From the NCBI GenBank assembly GCA_965235415.1, contig CBDDXD010000002.1, positions 186,001 to 250,000 of the forward strand: a DNA stretch of 64,000 nucleotides, in the 5' to 3' direction. This document shows, one piece after another, positions 45,688 to 54,341 of this stretch (position 1 is the stretch's first letter; every line of letters begins with the position of its first letter). The translations under genes and the position numbers were made by a program. Source of the stretch: Fontibacterium subtropicum (lineage in GTDB: Bacteria > Pseudomonadota > Alphaproteobacteria > Pelagibacterales > Pelagibacteraceae). Under the pieces are notes generated by a model. The model did no database searches. It was not told the origin of the DNA and saw only the letters and a list, made by a program, of their open reading frames with translations.

Positions 45688-47154
45688 ATGGCAAATCGAT
45701 CTAATAGCGTTGAATTATTTGTAAAAAAAATATCTGACTATATGTCAGAAGATTATCTTTATATTGATATTAGTACTTCTATAGGAGATGCAATAAAAGA
45801 ATTACAAAAACAAAAAAAATCAGTCATTTTAGTTAAGCAAAATAATAAACTTTCTGGAATTATCACAGAACAGGATATCGTAAGAAAAGTCACATTCATT
45901 TCAGATCAAAATAGAAAAGTTTCAGAAATTATGACTTCACCTGTAATTTTTGTCTACGAAGATGACCTTTTATTTCATGCGGTTGGCAAAATGAGAAAAA
46001 ATAATCTTCGACATCTACCCGTGATTGATTTGAAATATAAAGTAGTTGGAGTCATACATGCCAATAAAGCTCTTTATGCTGAACTTGGAAAAGTTACAGA
46101 GCAAATTGATAAAATGACATTTGATGAATATGATTCATCAGCTTTAATTAAAATCAAGCAACAACAAATAAAAATTGCAGAGAGATTACTAGATGAGAAT
46201 ACTTCTGCTCTAGATATTACTTATTTATTAAGTTTTTTAAATAATGTCATTTTCAGACGCTCTATTCGAATTGCTGAGCGTAAAGTGAATGCAAAAAATA
46301 TTATAAAACATATTCCAGATTATACTGTTTTAGTAATGGGTTCAGGCGGAAGAATGGAAAGCTTTTTGTACCCAGATCAAGATAATGGAATTATTTATGA
46401 TCAATCCGATAAAGAAGATCCAAAAAAAGTAGATTTATATTTTGAAGAACTTGCAAAAGATTTTACAAAATCCTTAGACGATGCAGGAATTCCGTTCTGT
46501 AAAGGTAATTTAATGGCGACAAACCCAATGTGGAGAAAAAGTTTGCCGGAATGGAAAAATCAAGTCCAAAGTTGGGTGGAAACCTTGAGTGAGCAAAATT
46601 TAATTTATGTTGATATGCTTTATGATTTTAGATCTGTTTATGGCAATCCAGAACTTGCAAATGAGCTTAGAGCATTTATTTTTGATAAGCTTATTAATAA
46701 AAAAGTTTTGAAATTTTTATTTAAAAACGAAGAGAATAGACAGGCAGGATTAACGTTTTTTGGTAACTTTGTTTTAGAAAAAAAAGATCCGGAAAATAAA
46801 GGATTATTAAACTTAAAAGGAGCTGGAACTTTACCGCTTGTTGAGGCTGTTAGGATTTATTCAATAAAAAACCGTGTTAATAAATCTAATACACTTGCAA
46901 GGATTGAAGAGTTAAATGCTTTAAAAGTTTTTGACGATCATGAGAAAGATTTTATTATTAACGCGCATCGTTTTTTAACTTATTTATTACTCAAAAACCA
47001 AATTGCTTCAGTTAAAATAGGCAAACCTGTAAAAAATTTTATTAATCCTAAATTGTTACTTGATAGAGAAAAGGGATTATTAAAAGTTTATTTAAAAAAA
47101 ATTAATGATTTAAAAACCAGAGCAAGGGCGGATATCAGTGAAGAATATTTTTAA
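45688..47154 (+). CDS. CBS-domain protein with DUF294 nucleotidyltransferase-like region
   Basis: A 488-residue cytosolic protein. Two CBS domains span about residues 12-130 (SGIITEQDIVRKV, KVSEIMTSPVIFVYEDD). They are followed by a GlnD-like nucleotidyltransferase region with GSGGRMESFLYPDQDNGIIY (about 215-235) and a helical DUF294 C-terminal domain. Such proteins are thought to be nucleotide-sensing regulators and often sit beside acetate-transport or exonuclease genes. It overlaps the exonuclease gene by 17 bases. Confidence 0.87.
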   Translation: MANRSNSVELFVKKISDYMSEDYLYIDISTSIGDAIKELQKQKKSVILVKQNNKLSGIITEQDIVRKVTFISDQNRKVSEIMTSPVIFVYEDDLLFHAVGKMRKNNLRHLPVIDLKYKVVGVIHANKALYAELGKVTEQIDKMTFDEYDSSALIKIKQQQIKIAERLLDENTSALDITYLLSFLNNVIFRRSIRIAERKVNAKNIIKHIPDYTVLVMGSGGRMESFLYPDQDNGIIYDQSDKEDPKKVDLYFEELAKDFTKSLDDAGIPFCKGNLMATNPMWRKSLPEWKNQVQSWVETLSEQNLIYVDMLYDFRSVYGNPELANELRAFIFDKLINKKVLKFLFKNEENRQAGLTFFGNFVLEKKDPENKGLLNLKGAGTLPLVEAVRIYSIKNRVNKSNTLARIEELNALKVFDDHEKDFIINAHRFLTYLLLKNQIASVKIGKPVKNFINPKLLLDREKGLLKVYLKKINDLKTRARADISEEYF

Positions 47155-47833
47155 TAGAATAAGATCTTATCTACAAAGAAGAAAAGAGTTACGTGAGCTT
47201 TCCATTGATAATGTAGTTTTTACAATTTTAGACACAGAAACTACAGGTCTTAGTGTTAATGAAGGTCATAAAATTCTATCCATTGGTGCCGTTAAAATAA
47301 AAAATAATTTAATTATTGAAAATGAGATTTTAGATGAACTGATAAATCCAGAGCGCGATATTCCTTTTGCCTCAAGAAACATTCACTATATCACTGAAGA
47401 TAAAGTTAAAGATAAGCCTAATATTTATCAATTAGAAAAAAAAATTAATGATTTTATAGAGCGCACTATTTTAGTTGGTCATAATATCGATTTTGATATT
47501 GGTTTTATCAAAAAAAATGCAGCAAAAACTTCCCTTGCAGGTACAATAAAAAAAATAACAAGTATTGATACAATTTTGCTTAGCGCTGGCTTATTTCCAA
47601 GTCTTGAAAGTTATGAATTATCTTTTCTTTGCGATCAATTTAGAATTAAAACTTTTGATCAAATTAGACATTCAGCTTTAGGAGATGCAATTATTACAGC
47701 AAGATTATTTTTATTTTTATTAGATACTGCAAAAAGTAGAAATAATGTTCAAAATATTGGAGGTTTAATAAATCTATGCAAACAAGGACGACAAATTCAT
47801 AGCTTAATGAAAAACTTCAATAAAATTCATTAA
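47138..47833 (+). CDS. DnaQ-like 3'-5' exonuclease
   Basis: A 231-residue DEDD exonuclease of the PolC/DnaQ fold. The motifs are ILDTETTGLSV (D and E), VGHNIDFDIGFI and HSALGDAIITARLF (DEDDh His and Asp). The GTG start at 47138 lies inside the CBS gene and is preceded by AGGGCGGA. The pairing of a DUF294 protein with this exonuclease is a recurrent gene neighbourhood in proteobacteria. Its substrate is unknown. Confidence 0.87.
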   Translation: MKNIFNRIRSYLQRRKELRELSIDNVVFTILDTETTGLSVNEGHKILSIGAVKIKNNLIIENEILDELINPERDIPFASRNIHYITEDKVKDKPNIYQLEKKINDFIERTILVGHNIDFDIGFIKKNAAKTSLAGTIKKITSIDTILLSAGLFPSLESYELSFLCDQFRIKTFDQIRHSALGDAIITARLFLFLLDTAKSRNNVQNIGGLINLCKQGRQIHSLMKNFNKIH

Positions 47834-47844
47834 ACTTTTTTTTA

Positions 47845-47862
47845 AATAATTAGCTAATTATT
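47845..47862. repeat. Perfect 18-bp palindrome
   Basis: AATAATTAGCTAATTATT is an exact self-complementary 18-mer between the exonuclease stop and the stop of the 23-aa ORF (shared base TT at 47861-47862). No T run follows on either side in the classical place, so it is only weakly a terminator. Confidence 0.4.
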
Positions 47863-47932
47863 AGCCCTTCATGCCGAAGTAAGTCAGGCCAAGAAGACCC
47901 ACACAAACAACGATGATTATAAAAGTTGTCAT
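47861..47932 (-). CDS. 23-aa membrane peptide with strong ribosome-binding site
   Basis: ATG at 47932 is preceded by AAAAAAAGGGGAAATAA, one of the strongest Shine-Dalgarno matches in the window. The peptide MTTFIIIVVCVGLLGLTYFG plus MKG is one membrane helix. Its codons (GTG, GGC, CTG, TTC, AAG) are GC-richer than the surrounding DNA. It resembles in size the accessory peptides of respiratory complexes (CydX class), but I cannot assign it. It is the only feature in the 198-base gap before selO. Confidence 0.5.
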   Translation of the reverse strand: MTTFIIIVVCVGLLGLTYFGMKG

Positions 47933-48031
47933 TTATTTCCCCTTTTTTTATTTTTAATAGTGAAGAATATGATCCTATTTGTTCTTATTTCAATATGTAA
48001 TTACCGGCCAATTTAGTGCATAATCTTACTC

Positions 48032-49468
48032 ATGCAGTCGGTTGGCTTTAATTTTAATAACAGTTATCTCTCTTTAACTGAGATGATGATGGCAAAGGTT
48101 TTGCCAACTAAAGTTAAAAATCCAAAGCTTGTAATTTTAAATCATGAACTTGCAAAACAATTAGGACTAAATTTTTCATCATTAACTGAACAACAATTAT
48201 CTCAGTTATTTACAGGAAACACTTTACCAGAAGGATCAACTCCAATTGCTCAGGCCTATGCGGGACACCAGTTTGGCCATTTAGTTATATTAGGGGATGG
48301 CAGAGCTATTGTTTTGGGCGAGCACATTACACCAACCAACCAAAGATACGATATTCAATTTAAAGGTTCTGGTAGAACTCCTTATTCAAGAGGAGGCGAT
48401 GGTAAAGCTGCGCTTGGTCCGATGCTCCGTGAATATATTATCAGTGAAGCCATGTATCATTTAAATATCAGAACAACTCGCAGTCTTGCTGTTGCAACGA
48501 CGGGTGAAAATGTAATGAGGGAAACAGTACTACCGGGTGCAATTTTAACAAGGGTTGCAGAAAGTCATATTCGTGTTGGCACTTTTGAATATGTTGCAAT
48601 TAAAAAAGATCTAACAACTCTTAAAAAACTTTTACAGTATTCAGTAGAGCGTCATTATCCTGAAATAAAAGATTTAGATAAACAGGCTCCGGAATTTTTA
48701 AAGTTAGTTATGGAAAGACAAATAGATTTAATCACTGATTGGATGCGAGTTGGCTTTATTCACGGTGTTATGAATACCGATAATATGGCAATATCAGGAG
48801 AAAGCATAGATTTTGGACCTTGCGCATTTATGGATCATTATGATCCTAAAACTGTTTTTAGTTCCATCGATCATCACGGTCGATATGCATTTGGGAATCA
48901 GCCGATTATTGCACAGTGGAATTTAGCACGACTTGCAGATGCAATTCTGCCGCTTCTGGATGAAGATGAAAATAAAGCAATCGAAATAGGAGAAGAAATT
49001 ATTGAAAGCTTTAACGAAAAATATGAAAAAAAATTTCATGAAATGATGAAAAAGAAATTAGGCTTTATTACAGATGAGCCTGAAGATGCAGTTTTGATTA
49101 AAGAGTTATTAGATACAATGGAGAAAAATAAATTAGACTACACAAATACTTTTAGAGAATTAATGAATGAAAATATTATCAATGAAGGTCTTAAAGAATT
49201 TTACAGTAAATGGATGGTTAGAATTGATAAACAAAATAGGAATAAAAGTGAAATATTAACTTTAATGAAAAAGAATAATCCTGTTGTTATTCCAAGAAAT
49301 CATAAAGTGGAAGAGTCCTTAAAAGAAGCGCACAAAGGAAATTTATTGTCTCTAAACAATCTTCTAAACGCACTTAAAGATCCCTATACAGAGCGAGGAG
49401 ATTTGATGTTGTATCAACAGCCGGCTCCAGATAATGAAAAAAAATATAAGACTTTTTGTGGAACCTAA
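48032..49468 (+). CDS. selO: Protein adenylyltransferase SelO
   Basis: A 478-residue pseudokinase-fold enzyme that transfers AMP from ATP to Ser, Thr or Tyr of target proteins in redox control. AQAYAGHQFGHLVILGDGRA and FKGSGRTPYSRGGDGKAALG, then HGVMNTDNMAISGESIDFGP, are SelO hallmarks. The C-terminus ends TFCGT, holding the Cys that is selenocysteine in eukaryotic homologues. The flavoprotein gene starts at the next base. Confidence 0.93.
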   Translation: MQSVGFNFNNSYLSLTEMMMAKVLPTKVKNPKLVILNHELAKQLGLNFSSLTEQQLSQLFTGNTLPEGSTPIAQAYAGHQFGHLVILGDGRAIVLGEHITPTNQRYDIQFKGSGRTPYSRGGDGKAALGPMLREYIISEAMYHLNIRTTRSLAVATTGENVMRETVLPGAILTRVAESHIRVGTFEYVAIKKDLTTLKKLLQYSVERHYPEIKDLDKQAPEFLKLVMERQIDLITDWMRVGFIHGVMNTDNMAISGESIDFGPCAFMDHYDPKTVFSSIDHHGRYAFGNQPIIAQWNLARLADAILPLLDEDENKAIEIGEEIIESFNEKYEKKFHEMMKKKLGFITDEPEDAVLIKELLDTMEKNKLDYTNTFRELMNENIINEGLKEFYSKWMVRIDKQNRNKSEILTLMKKNNPVVIPRNHKVEESLKEAHKGNLLSLNNLLNALKDPYTERGDLMLYQQPAPDNEKKYKTFCGT

Positions 49469-50431
49469 ATGAAAGATATTGCAGTTATTGGCGCAGGTTT
49501 TTCAGCTGCAACACTTTGTTATTTTATCGAAAAAGATTTAGATTTTTATGAAAAATCTAGAGGGGTTGGAGGACGTTGTTCTACTAGAAGAGTGGATAAT
49601 GTTGGCTTATTTGATCATGGTCTTCAATATATAAAAAGCCACAATAAAGAGTTTAAAAAATTTTTAAAAGATTACTCTATTTGGAAAGGTAATTTTAAAA
49701 TATTTCAAAATAATCAGCTGATAGATGATTTAGATAAAGAGAGAATAATCCACGAGAACGGAAATAATTCATTAGTTAAAAATTTATTTAGAAATAAAAA
49801 TGTAATTTTTAATAAAGAGTTGAAAAGTCTTGAAAAAAAATCTGATCATTTTAATTTAATCTTTAAAGACGATACTCAAGAAAATTATAAAACTGTTATT
49901 ATTTCAGCACCATTTCAGCAGGCATATAATTTAACTAAACAATTTACTGAAGATTATTTTTCAAAATTTAACTTTTCTATGCAGCCTAATTTAACATTAA
50001 TGATTGCCCTTAATAAGGGTTTAAAACTTAATTTAAGTGCAATTAGTTTTGAGGATGATGATGTTTTAGGCTTTGCAGCCAATGAAAATACTAAAAAGAA
50101 GGATTTAATTAATAAAGATCTAGAACTCTGGACGATTCAATCCTCACTAAAATATGCAATTAAAAATATTTATGAATATCGAAATAATAAACAAAATTTA
50201 ATTGATGAAATATTAAAGAGTTTTTCTATTAAGTTAAAGGTCGATATTAAAAAAGATAATATTGAATATTCAGATATTCATGGTTGGCTTTATGCTTATA
50301 ATCAAAAAGTGGCAGCGCCTAATTGCTATTGGGACAAAGATTTAAGACTTGGAATTTGTGGAGATTGGTTCTCAGGAGGAAATGCAGAAAACGCATTTAC
50401 AAATGCTAAACAACTTGCAAAATTAATTTAG
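49469..50431 (+). CDS. FAD-dependent amine-oxidase/renalase-like oxidoreductase
   Basis: A 320-residue flavoprotein. The dinucleotide-binding motif IGAGFSAATL starts at residue 6, followed by YEKSRGVGGRCSTRR (FAD ribose and GG motif) and the C-terminal LGICGDWFSGGNAENAF, which completes the FAD site. The family includes renalase, which oxidises isomeric beta-NAD(P)H. It directly follows selO with no gap, so they are co-transcribed. Confidence 0.82.
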   Translation: MKDIAVIGAGFSAATLCYFIEKDLDFYEKSRGVGGRCSTRRVDNVGLFDHGLQYIKSHNKEFKKFLKDYSIWKGNFKIFQNNQLIDDLDKERIIHENGNNSLVKNLFRNKNVIFNKELKSLEKKSDHFNLIFKDDTQENYKTVIISAPFQQAYNLTKQFTEDYFSKFNFSMQPNLTLMIALNKGLKLNLSAISFEDDDVLGFAANENTKKKDLINKDLELWTIQSSLKYAIKNIYEYRNNKQNLIDEILKSFSIKLKVDIKKDNIEYSDIHGWLYAYNQKVAAPNCYWDKDLRLGICGDWFSGGNAENAFTNAKQLAKLI

Positions 50432-50432
50432 A

Positions 50433-50915
50433 TTATTTTTGATTTTTAATTTCTTCAACTTCTTTTTTTAATTTATCAATCTGTGTCATCAAATCATCGA
50501 TATTTTTCTCTTCCTTAGGTGAAGCTGGCGTTGAATTTTTAGCTTGAGTCTTTTGCCCATAATTAAAAAAATTAAAATCCATAAAATTTGGAAATCCTTT
50601 TGTAAAAATATTATTAGAGTTTGCTGCATTCATGGTGTTTGTTAAAAAATCAAACATCATGTTACTTTTTTTATTCTCATTAAATAAAATTATCTGTTTT
50701 AAAATGTGAGCTGGAATTAAATTAATCCCAGCATTCTCTTTTTCTAAAATTATTTGTGTTAAAATAGTTGAGGTAATATCACTTTGTGTATCCACATCTA
50801 CTACTTTAAAATCTAATTCTTTTTTAATTAGAGTTACAATATCATCTAAGGTAATGTAAGCACTCGTCTCCGTGTTATATAATCTTCGGTTTGAATATTT
50901 TTTAATTTCAATCAT
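50433..50915 (-). CDS. phaR: Polyhydroxyalkanoate synthesis regulator PhaR
   Basis: A 160-residue protein. The N-terminal EIKKYSNRRLYNTETSAYITLDDI is the PhaR DNA-binding domain and PHB-accumulation domains follow (LTQIILEKENAG, LKQIILFNENKK). The C-terminal region is a coiled coil (DDLMTQIDKLKKEVEEIKNQ). PhaR represses phasin and PHA genes until granules form and titrate it. Its start overlaps the phaC stop as ATGA, so the two are coupled. Confidence 0.93.
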   Translation of the reverse strand: MIEIKKYSNRRLYNTETSAYITLDDIVTLIKKELDFKVVDVDTQSDITSTILTQIILEKENAGINLIPAHILKQIILFNENKKSNMMFDFLTNTMNAANSNNIFTKGFPNFMDFNFFNYGQKTQAKNSTPASPKEEKNIDDLMTQIDKLKKEVEEIKNQK

Positions 50916-52777
50916 GATTGTTTTACATATTGGCCTGGAGCTTCGTACAGTACTTCGTACTCTTTTGCATTAAGTTCAGATGGTTTTTTAAATTCCCCAG
51001 AATTTACGGCAAGCCATGAAATCCAAATTGGCCACCATGAACCATCCACTCTTTTAGCACTGTTAAACCATTCATCTTGAGTTTTTCCTTTCTCAAATTT
51101 TTTTGTATAGAAATGAAGTTTGCCAGGTTTATTTTCTGTTCCTTGAATAATACCTGCAATATGTCCTGAGTTTGCGAGCACAAAATTAATATGAGAATTG
51201 TAAGCATTAAGCCCCTGATAAACTGATCGCCAAGGAGCTATATGATCTTCTGTTGTTGCAACAGAGAATATTGGAGTGTCAATTTTTGATAAATCAATTT
51301 CTACATCACCAATTTTGTATTTATTTTTAACGACTAAATTATTTAAGTACATGCAACGTAAGTATTCCGAGTGCATTTTCTCAGGAAGACGTGTGGAGTC
51401 CGAGTTCCAATGCAGCATATCAAAAGCGGTTGGTTCGTTACCAAGTAAGTAATTATTTACAACGTAATTCCAGTATAAATCTGCAGGTCTTAAAAAGTTA
51501 AATGCTGCAGCCATATCTTTACCATCGAAGTATCCAGTTTTTTTCATTTGTTGTTCGATACTTGTAATTTGCTCCTCTGTAATAAAAATTCCAAGTTCAC
51601 CTGGATCTTCAAAATCGATTAAACTTGCAAAGTACGTAGCGCTAGTAATTTTATATTTATTTGGAACAACTTTTAGATAAGCGAGAGCTAAGGACGCTAA
51701 AGTTCCACCTACACAGTATGAAGCAATGTTTGCAGCATTAGATCCTGTTTTCTCACAAACAACTCTTAAGGCTTCTAACACACCCTCTTCAATATATTCT
51801 TTAAAAGAAATATTTCTTGAACTTTTGTCAGGATTCTTCCAAGAAATTAAAAAGGTATTAAATTTTTTATCAACAAGATACTTCATCATAGATTTTTTTT
51901 CATTCAAATCCATAATGTAATATTTGTTAATAAAAGGTGGAATCACCAACATTGGTTTTGCATACTGTTGATCAGTCGTGCAATCATATTGAATAAGTTC
52001 AAAAAGATTATTTTTAAAAATTACTTTACCTTTTGTTGTCGCTAAGTTCCTTCCAATTTCAAATTCTCCAGCTTTAGACTGTTGAATAAAAAGTTTGTTT
52101 GGGTGTTTTTCAAAATCTTTTTTATAATTCTCATAACCCTTGGCTAGGTTATTTCCTTTTTCATCCACTGTTTTTTTTAAAACTTCTGGGTTAGTGAAAG
52201 CAAAATTTGAAGGGGAGAGCGCACTATTTAATTGTTTTAAATAAAATTGCATAATGCGTTTATCTTTAGGATTTTTAAACTCAACGTTTTCAATTAAATT
52301 ATTCATAAAATTTGCACTGATTAAATAAAATTGTTTTATGAAATCAAAAAATAAATTTGTCTTCCATTCTTCATTAGAAAATCTTTTGTCTGATTTTTCT
52401 TCAAAGATAACTGGGTTAGCCATCCCACCAGAAGCACGTGTTACAAAGTAAAAATTTAAATTAGCAATTTGAGAAACCCATTTATTAAGATTATCAAAAT
52501 ATACATTAGGGTTTTGTTGAATTTCAGTTTGAAAATTTTTAAATGACTCCATCATTTTAGCAACAGTTGGAGCAATTAAATTTGATAGATCATTAATAGT
52601 AAAATTATTGCTATTTTGATTATTTATTGGAAAAGTCGGAAAATTATTTTGACCAGCTCCTAAATTTTTAAATGACTCGACATACTGATTGTAAATTTTA
52701 AGATTATTTTCAAAGACACTACTTAAGTCTTCAAAGTTAATTTTATCTGGTCCTTTTTCTTTGTCTTTTTTTGTCAT
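50912..52777 (-). CDS. phaC: Class I PHA synthase
   Basis: A 621-residue synthase that polymerises 3-hydroxyacyl-CoA. The lipase-like box SYCVGGTLA carries the nucleophile C355; the catalytic Asp lies in VATTEDHIAPW and the His in ANSGHIAGII. Single-subunit length and the absence of phaE indicate class I, which prefers short-chain monomers such as 3HB. It is divergent from the phasin gene across a 198-base control region rich in palindromes. Confidence 0.95.
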   Translation of the reverse strand: MTKKDKEKGPDKINFEDLSSVFENNLKIYNQYVESFKNLGAGQNNFPTFPINNQNSNNFTINDLSNLIAPTVAKMMESFKNFQTEIQQNPNVYFDNLNKWVSQIANLNFYFVTRASGGMANPVIFEEKSDKRFSNEEWKTNLFFDFIKQFYLISANFMNNLIENVEFKNPKDKRIMQFYLKQLNSALSPSNFAFTNPEVLKKTVDEKGNNLAKGYENYKKDFEKHPNKLFIQQSKAGEFEIGRNLATTKGKVIFKNNLFELIQYDCTTDQQYAKPMLVIPPFINKYYIMDLNEKKSMMKYLVDKKFNTFLISWKNPDKSSRNISFKEYIEEGVLEALRVVCEKTGSNAANIASYCVGGTLASLALAYLKVVPNKYKITSATYFASLIDFEDPGELGIFITEEQITSIEQQMKKTGYFDGKDMAAAFNFLRPADLYWNYVVNNYLLGNEPTAFDMLHWNSDSTRLPEKMHSEYLRCMYLNNLVVKNKYKIGDVEIDLSKIDTPIFSVATTEDHIAPWRSVYQGLNAYNSHINFVLANSGHIAGIIQGTENKPGKLHFYTKKFEKGKTQDEWFNSAKRVDGSWWPIWISWLAVNSGEFKKPSELNAKEYEVLYEAPGQYVKQS

Positions 52778-52793
52778 TTTAGCTTTTTAATAA

Positions 52794-52812
52794 TAGCCTA
52801 ATAATTAGGCTA
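52794..52812. promoter_or_regulatory. 19-bp palindrome just upstream of phaC
   Basis: TAGCCTAAT-A-ATTAGGCTA is a perfect inverted repeat with nine-base arms. It ends 17 bases from the phaC start codon on the leftward side. The position fits an operator or a leader hairpin that controls phaCR. Confidence 0.55.
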
Positions 52813-52836
52813 AGAGTAATAACCTCTATGTGCTTG

Positions 52837-52856
52837 TGCAATATTAATATATTGCA
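52837..52856. promoter_or_regulatory. TGCA-type palindrome, candidate PhaR operator (site 1)
   Basis: TGCAATAT-TAAT-ATATTGCA has perfect eight-base arms. PhaR in Rhodobacter and Paracoccus binds TGC-rich palindromes near phasin and phaC promoters. It lies 119 bases before the phasin ATG and 59 bases from the phaC start. Confidence 0.6.
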
Positions 52857-52925
52857 TTTGCAAAAGAAAAAAGTCATTAAAAACAGTAATTTAGGTTATT
52901 TATTGATTTTTAGACTTGAAATATA

Positions 52926-52936
52926 TTGCACTGCAA
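52926..52936. promoter_or_regulatory. TTGCA-C-TGCAA palindrome, candidate PhaR operator (site 2)
   Basis: A perfect five-base-arm palindrome, 39 bases before the phasin ATG, in the position of a promoter or early leader. It is preceded by ATATA and shares ATATTGCA with site 1 (at 52923-52930). The pair fits repressor binding that controls phaP. Confidence 0.55.
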
Positions 52937-52975
52937 CATAAATATACCTCATTAAATAAATTAAAGGAGTAAACA

Positions 52976-53431
52976 ATGATGACAAATACAAACAATCCTT
53001 TTGAATTCTTTGATTTTCAAAAGATGTTATCTGCTCTTAAAATGCCAACAGTAGATGGTAATTCTGAGAGTTTAATCAATGCACAAAAGAAAACTTTAGA
53101 AACATTTGCTAATGCATCTAAAGTATTATTTGAAGGCTACAATGCGCTTGCTAAAAAGCAAATAGAAGTACTTAACAAAGCTATTTCTAGCGCTAAAGAT
53201 GCTACTTCTGAATTAGCTAAGGGTAACCCTCAGCAATCAGCTGGTAAATCTATCGAATTGATCCAAGAATCAATCGTTGAAGCTCAAAATATCGCAACTG
53301 ATTTCTCTAAAATTGCAGAAAAAACTGCAAAAGAATCTTTTGAAATTCTAAATAAAAGACTTTTAGAAGGTTTAACTGAAATCAAAAAAGTTATCGAAGA
53401 CGAAGGTAAAAAAGCTTCTGTTAAAAACTAA
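52976..53431 (+). CDS. phaP: Phasin (PHA granule-associated protein)
   Basis: A 151-residue, helical, Ala/Lys/Glu-rich protein without signal peptide. NPFEFFDFQKML at the N-terminus and heptad-rich helices (KKTLETFANASKVLFEGYNA, AQNIATDFSKIAEKTAKESF) match Phasin_2 proteins that coat PHA granules. A strong SD AAAGGAG (52963-52969) precedes the ATG, and codons such as GCT, TCT and ATC are common, suggesting high expression. Two hairpins follow. Confidence 0.9.
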   Translation: MMTNTNNPFEFFDFQKMLSALKMPTVDGNSESLINAQKKTLETFANASKVLFEGYNALAKKQIEVLNKAISSAKDATSELAKGNPQQSAGKSIELIQESIVEAQNIATDFSKIAEKTAKESFEILNKRLLEGLTEIKKVIEDEGKKASVKN

Positions 53432-53503
53432 TACTAGTTTTTAACGAAAATTTAGAAGGTTTGGCTTTCAAATATCCCCTTATTTAGGCCAAACCTCTCT
53501 AAA
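53421..53503 (+). terminator. Tandem hairpins after phasin
   Basis: The first hairpin is TTAAAAACTA (53421-53430), loop ATAC, TAGTTTTTAA (53435-53444), overlapping the phasin stop codon. The second pairs AGGTTTGGC (53457-53465) with GCCAAACCT (53488-53496), with further TTTAGA/TCTAAA pairing outside it. No long T run follows. They may limit read-through into phaB or stabilise a short phasin mRNA. Confidence 0.6.
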
Positions 53504-53581
53504 ACCAAGTAAATTCACACTAGTATTTTAAAAATCTCTTTAGTATAATTTTTTATATTTTAACATTTGGGGTCTTAAATA

Positions 53582-54304
53582 ATGTCCAAAGTTGCTTTAG
53601 TTACAGGCGGAACAAGAGGAATTGGTGCTGCAATTGCAAAAAAATTAAAAGACGAAGGTTTTAAAGTTGTCTCAACATATGTTGGTAAAGATGAATCCGC
53701 TCAAGCATACTCGAAACAAAGTGGTATCGAAGTTATAAAATCAGACGTTTCATACTTTGAAAGTTGTAAAGCTGCGGTTGCAGAAGTTGAAAAAAAATAT
53801 GGCGATATTGAAATCGTTATTAATAATGCAGGAATTACCAAAGATCGTTTTTTACATAAAATGAATCCTGAAGAATGGAATTCAGTTATCAATACAAATT
53901 TAAACTCTCTTTTTAATATTTGCAGAAATGTAATTGAAAAAATGAGAGCTAAGGGATTTGGTAGAATTGTTTCAATCAGCTCTATCAATGGTTTAAAGGG
54001 TCAAGTGGGTCAGACAAATTACTCAGCTGCTAAGGCTGGTATTATTGGATTTTCAAAGGCACTGGCATTAGAGAATGCAAATAAAGGAATAACCGTAAAT
54101 GTAATTGCTCCAGGATACGTTGGAACAGATATGGTTAAAAAAATTGATCCAACAATTTTAAAGGGAATTGTGGGCCAAATTCCTGTTGGTAGACTTGCAG
54201 AGCCTGAGGAAATTGCCGCCTTGGCAAGTTATTTAGTAAGTGATAAAGCAGGCTTCATTACCGGCGCTACCTTTTCAATAAATGGTGGCCAGTACATGCA
54301 GTAA
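53582..54304 (+). CDS. phaB: Acetoacetyl-CoA reductase
   Basis: A 240-residue short-chain dehydrogenase that reduces acetoacetyl-CoA to (R)-3-hydroxybutyryl-CoA with NADPH. VTGGTRGIGAAIA binds the cofactor; the catalytic residues are in VSISSINGLKGQ (Ser) and NYSAAKAG (Tyr, Lys), and INNAGITKD is present. A TATAAT hexamer occurs at 53544-53549. Its place between phasin and thiolase supports PhaB over FabG. Confidence 0.92.
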   Translation: MSKVALVTGGTRGIGAAIAKKLKDEGFKVVSTYVGKDESAQAYSKQSGIEVIKSDVSYFESCKAAVAEVEKKYGDIEIVINNAGITKDRFLHKMNPEEWNSVINTNLNSLFNICRNVIEKMRAKGFGRIVSISSINGLKGQVGQTNYSAAKAGIIGFSKALALENANKGITVNVIAPGYVGTDMVKKIDPTILKGIVGQIPVGRLAEPEEIAALASYLVSDKAGFITGATFSINGGQYMQ

Positions 54305-54341
54305 AAATAAATTTATAAACAAAAGGGAGAGATAAAATAAA

